Origin: a bacterium
GTDB taxonomy: Bacteria; Bacteroidota; Rhodothermia; Rhodothermales; UBA10348
Assembly: GCA_013204185.1 (NCBI GenBank)
Contig: JABMOI010000202.1
Coordinates: forward strand, 1-33,654
DNA: 33,654 nt
Direction: 5' to 3'
The translations under genes were made by a program, and so were the position numbers. How positions within the stretch are numbered: the stretch's first letter is position 1; each line of letters starts with the position of its first letter. The notes under the pieces are model-generated. The model had not been told where the DNA came from and searched no databases. It saw only the letters and a list, made by a program, of their open reading frames with translations. Positions 32,997-33,654 of this stretch are shown one piece after another.

Positions 32997-33654
32997 TTAT
33001 AATTCTACAGAAATGGGTTCTGAGTCGAGAGCATGGGCCAATTCGGATAGTACCTGAAGAGCCATGTCGACATCCGTTTGGTGCGATCTAAAACAAACCA
33101 CCGCCAAGCGCAGCATAAACACCCCGTTAAGCCGCGTGGAGGATACAAAAATACGCCCATCTTTGTGGATTGCTTGAACCAATCGTTCATTAAATGAATC
33201 GGGATCTTGCGACGTAGGAAGGAATCGATACGTTACTACGCTTAAATCGGGCTCCGGCCCGACTTCAAATCCCTCCATTGTAGAAAGTCTCAAATGAAAA
33301 TGGCGAGCCAAGAGCATTTTTTCAGCGAGTGCACTTCTAAACGGAGCCACGCCAACCACTTGAAGGGGGAGCCACATTCGCAGCCCTCGGAAGTGTTTGG
33401 TCAATTCAGGCGAAACGGTGGAGGGGGACGTGGCCTCTACATGGATCACGTCCTGCATGTAATCGGCACCAACGGCATGAGAAGCCAATAATCTGTTTTT
33501 GTCTTTTACTAACAAAGCGCCAATTCCATAGGGCAAAAACAGCGTTTTGTGAGGATCCATGACAATTGAGTCAGACCATTCCATACCCGCTAGCATTTCC
33601 TTTCCTTCATCGCACAGAGCAAAAAGGGCGCCGTAGGCGCCATCAATGTGATAC
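32997..33654 (-). CDS. PLP-dependent (group II) amino acid decarboxylase, C-terminal part
   Basis: The gene runs off the right edge. Reading from 33653 the frame gives YHIDGAYGALFALCDEGKE before the track start, so the track Met at 33596 is internal. The PLP lysine is in SIVMDPHKTLFLPYGIGALLVKD; the Asp and Ala of HIDGAYG contact the cofactor ring. Later parts (FRGLRMWLPLQVVG, DLSVVTYRF, NGVFMLRLAVV) match the C-terminal domain of aromatic-L-amino-acid or glutamate-type decarboxylases. The substrate cannot be told from this part. The likely first gene, in the window, of the operon that continues to the phosphatase. Confidence 0.9.
   Translation of the reverse strand, partial: YHIDGAYGALFALCDEGKEMLAGMEWSDSIVMDPHKTLFLPYGIGALLVKDKNRLLASHAVGADYMQDVIHVEATSPSTVSPELTKHFRGLRMWLPLQVVGVAPFRSALAEKMLLARHFHLRLSTMEGFEVGPEPDLSVVTYRFLPTSQDPDSFNERLVQAIHKDGRIFVSSTRLNGVFMLRLAVVCFRSHQTDVDMALQVLSELAHALDSEPISVEL

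Overview
The window looks like chromosomal DNA from a heterotrophic member of the Bacteroidota/Rhodothermota/Balneolota group. Three things point there. The large haloperoxidase-like protein ends in a type IX secretion (Por) sorting domain. Many products carry Sec or lipoprotein signals typical of the group. The marR promoter matches the Bacteroidota form (TTG, about 20 bases, TAnnTTTG). I see no rRNA, tRNA, CRISPR array, insertion sequence, integrase or phage gene. The exact taxon is inference.

Layout. 1-7.8 kb: start of a secreted protein (cut by the edge), a Gfo/Idh/MocA oxidoreductase, a secreted protein of unknown function, trhO, a double-CDGSH iron-sulfur protein, a secreted esterase, a DUF985 cupin overlapping an FdhF/YdeP molybdopterin oxidoreductase, and a divergent SdpI-family membrane protein. 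8-14.3 kb, minus strand: a di-haem peroxidase lipoprotein with a glycine-rich repeat insert, a DPP-IV-type S9 peptidase, a membrane-anchored unknown, and a six-hairpin-glycosidase-like lipoprotein broken by an in-frame TAA. 14.5-16.4 kb, plus strand: a compact cassette of CX4CH cytochrome-like lipoprotein, YceI and a DUF5777-type barrel. 16.4-20.9 kb: cutC, a secreted M20 peptidase, a MarR regulator and an NTF2-like protein linked by six copies of a TTGACTAGTCAA-like palindrome, then a secreted PHP phosphodiesterase. 21-26.3 kb, minus strand: a c-type cytochrome with a Met/His-rich tail, pnuC overlapping a YbaK-type deacylase, a membrane protein, a Cys-rich lipoprotein, a PPK2 kinase and an amidohydrolase. 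26.4-33.7 kb: the haloperoxidase-like protein, a malic enzyme with an in-frame TAA 48 codons before its natural end, a small membrane protein, a scar joining a 5' nhaC fragment to a 3' PLP-enzyme fragment, a thioesterase, a CBU_0592-type membrane protein, an inositol-monophosphatase-family phosphatase and the 3' part of a PLP-dependent decarboxylase.

Most genes are ordinary housekeeping or periplasmic functions. Three items stand out. The first is the MarR operator array (two sites on the marR promoter, four before the NTF2-like gene). The second is three apparent gene lesions: two in-frame TAA codons with homologous sequence continuing beyond each, and one deletion fusion at a poly-A tract. 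The third is the group of low-complexity coding inserts: a 15-bp repeat in the peroxidase, a 15-bp repeat in a lipoprotein signal peptide, and the Met/His tail of the cytochrome. The lesions could be real gene decay or sequence/assembly errors, and this cannot be decided from the sequence alone. I did not find a clear new defence or mobile system.
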